Below, piece by piece: positions 62,582 through 64,000 of a DNA stretch of 64,000 bases. The DNA is taken from contig JAWQEG010000169.1 in assembly GCA_033782935.1 (NCBI GenBank), positions 124,001 through 188,000 of the forward strand, read 5' to 3'. The notes under the pieces were generated by a model that saw only the letters and a program-made list of their open reading frames with translations, ran no database searches and was not told the DNA's origin. Origin of the DNA: Petrolisthes cinctipes. Taxonomy: Eukaryota; Arthropoda; Malacostraca; Decapoda; Porcellanidae. Both the position numbers and the translations under genes were made by a program. Numbering within the stretch: position 1 is the first letter of the stretch; each line of letters opens with the position of its first letter.

Positions 62582-64000
62582 CATGTACAGATCGCTTCTG
62601 GGACCCCAAAATGTCGAATTTTCGGGTGTTTTGAGCCTGAATTTTAGATATAAACGAGTATAGAAGATGCATACACATATTGACTTTAAGCACCAAAAAT
62701 ATCGATTTTCAGCATATTTTGGGCCTGAATTTTGAAAATACTCTAACACGGAGTAGGCATGTACAGATCGCTTCAGGGACCTCAAAATATCGAATTTTCG
62801 GGTGTTTAGGGTCAGAATTTGAGATATAAACGGGTACAGAAGATGCATGCACATATCGACTTTTAGGCACCTAAAAGATCGATTTTGAGGATGTTTTTGG
62901 CCTGTATTTTGAAAATACTCTAACACGGAGTATGCATGTACAGATCGCTTCTGGGACCCCTAAATATCGAATTTTCGGGTGTTTTGGGACTGAATTTGAG
63001 ATATCGACTTTTTGGCACCTAAAATATCGATTTTTAGCATGTTTTTAGCCTATATTTTGAAAATATTCTAGCACTGAGTAGGCATGTACAGATTGCTTCT
63101 GGGACCCCAAAATATTGAATTTTCGGGTGTTTTAAGCCTGAATTTGAGATATAAACGGGTACCGAAGATGCATGCACATATCGACTTTTGGGCACCTAAA
63201 ATATCGATTTTGAGCATGTTTTGAGCCTATATTTTGAAAACATTCTAGCGCTGCGTAGGCATGTACAGATCGCTTCTGGGACCCCAAAATATCGAATTTT
63301 CGGGTGTTTTGAGCCTGAATTTGAGATATAAACGAGTATAGAAGATGCATACACATATTGACTTTGGGCACCAAAAATATCGATTTTCAGCATGTTTTGG
63401 GCCTGAATTTTGAAAATACTCTAACACGGAGTAGGCATGTACAGATCGCTTCTGGGAGCTCAAAATATCGAATTTTCGGGTGTTTAGGGCCAGAATTTGA
63501 GATATAAACTGGTACAGAAGATGCATGCACATATCGACTTTTGGGCACCTAAAAGATCGATTTTCAGTATGTTTTTGACATGTATTTTGAAAATTCTCTA
63601 ACACGGAGTAGGCATGTACAGATCCCTTCTGGGACCCCTAAATATCGAATTTTCCGGTGTTTTGGGACTGAATTTGAGATATCGACTTTTTGGCACCTAA
63701 AATATCGATTTTTAGCATGTTTTTAGCCTATATTTTGAAAATATTCTAGCACTGAGTAGGCATGTACAGATTGCTTCTGGGACCACAAAATATTGAATTT
63801 TCGGGTGTTTTGAGCCTGAATTTGAGATATATACGGGTACAGAAGATATATGCACATATTGACTTTGGGCATCTAAAATATCGATTTTCAGCATGTTTTG
63901 GGCATGTATTTTGAAAATACTCTAACACGGAGTAGGCATGTACAGATCGCTTCTGGGACCCCAAAATATCGAATTTTCGGGTGTTTTGAGAATGAATTCG
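62582..64000 (+). repeat. Right flanking block, related to 52.7-54.5 kb
   Basis: It repeats the left flanking block with one L+S module missing. S junctions are near 63000 and 63680. The array continues unbroken to the last base, so neither end of the satellite lies inside this window. Confidence 0.8.

Larger units (their letters stand above)
1..64000 (+). repeat. Tandem satellite DNA array filling the window (about 177 bp and about 148 bp monomers)
   Basis: Every part of the window reads as the same head-to-tail repeat. Anchor motifs such as CATGTACAG (for example at 65, 242, 419, 567, 743, 920, 1097, 1244, 1421, 1597) recur at intervals of 176-177 or 147-149 bp to the end. I saw no inverted monomers, no unrelated insertion and no unique flank. 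Monomer size and array length fit a eukaryotic centromeric or heterochromatic satellite, which is known for many plants and animals; the centromeric role is inference. I do not recognise the family. The monomer does not resemble human alpha satellite, Arabidopsis CEN180 or maize CentC as I know them. By eye there are about 120 short units, leaving room for about 260 long ones. Confidence 0.97.

Noticed and set aside
1..64000. CRISPR array
   Set aside because: The repeats are 147-177 bp and contiguous, with no unique spacers between them and no cas genes.
1..64000. Known satellite families (human alpha satellite at 171 bp, Arabidopsis CEN180, maize CentC)
   Set aside because: The size is similar, but I see no match to their sequences as I know them. 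I therefore leave family and species unnamed.
1..64000. rRNA or tRNA gene clusters, or telomere repeats
   Set aside because: No rRNA core motifs, tRNA-like A/B boxes with cloverleaf pairing, or TTTAGGG/TTAGGG runs were seen.

Overview
The whole 64 kb window is one uninterrupted tandem satellite-DNA array. I found no gene, RNA gene, transposon, CRISPR array or unique sequence in it. All monomers lie head to tail in one orientation. The many short open reading frames, mostly on the minus strand, are readings through the repeat itself. Such a large array of about 177 bp units, AT-rich (about 39% GC by hand count of one consensus unit) and with higher-order structure, points to a eukaryotic centromeric or pericentromeric/heterochromatic region. 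A plant is my best guess, from the monomer size, the general look of the sequence and CpG-to-TpG variation. I do not recognise the satellite family or the species.

The structure is nested. (1) An 88 bp half (A) and an 89 bp half (B) are diverged copies of each other, roughly 70% alike by hand alignment, and form a 177 bp long monomer (L). (2) Short monomers (S, 147-149 bp) are L units that lost the same 29 bp from half B between two ATAT tetramers. I count about 120 S units by eye, which leaves room for about 260 L units. (3) L and S are interleaved: consecutive S junctions lie about 148, 325, 501, 677 or 854 bp apart, and L-L-S (about 500 bp) is the commonest module. (4) Modules are assembled into larger blocks that are duplicated in tandem or dispersed.

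Region by region: 1-7.1 kb is fairly regular L-L-S with a block duplicated at 1,974 bp offset. 7.1-12.4 kb carries a 1.27 kb block repeated at 3,157 bp offset, part of which appears a third time. 12.4-24 kb has long runs of L units, a 10 bp deletion variant and hybrid S types. 24.05-31.42 kb is a nearly perfect tandem duplication of a 3,684 bp block (about 15 L + 7 S). 31.4-33.06 kb is a mosaic of older blocks. 33.06-36.28 kb is a third, rearranged copy of the 21.5-26.3 kb material. 36.3-39.6 kb holds an 825 bp offset duplication. 39.56-51.7 kb is a distinct domain marked by a private S subtype (S2b) and by adjacent S-S pairs. 52-64 kb contains a 3,860 bp tandem duplication (54.8-62.4 kb) flanked by two related 1.4-1.8 kb blocks.

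No genes act together here. What can be read is the history of the array: an ancient dimerisation, one 29 bp deletion that spread, and repeated unequal exchange or segmental duplication, the latest events being the 3,684 and 3,860 bp duplications. Counts, identities and block edges were read by eye and are approximate. Function (kinetochore, heterochromatin, transcription) is inference only.
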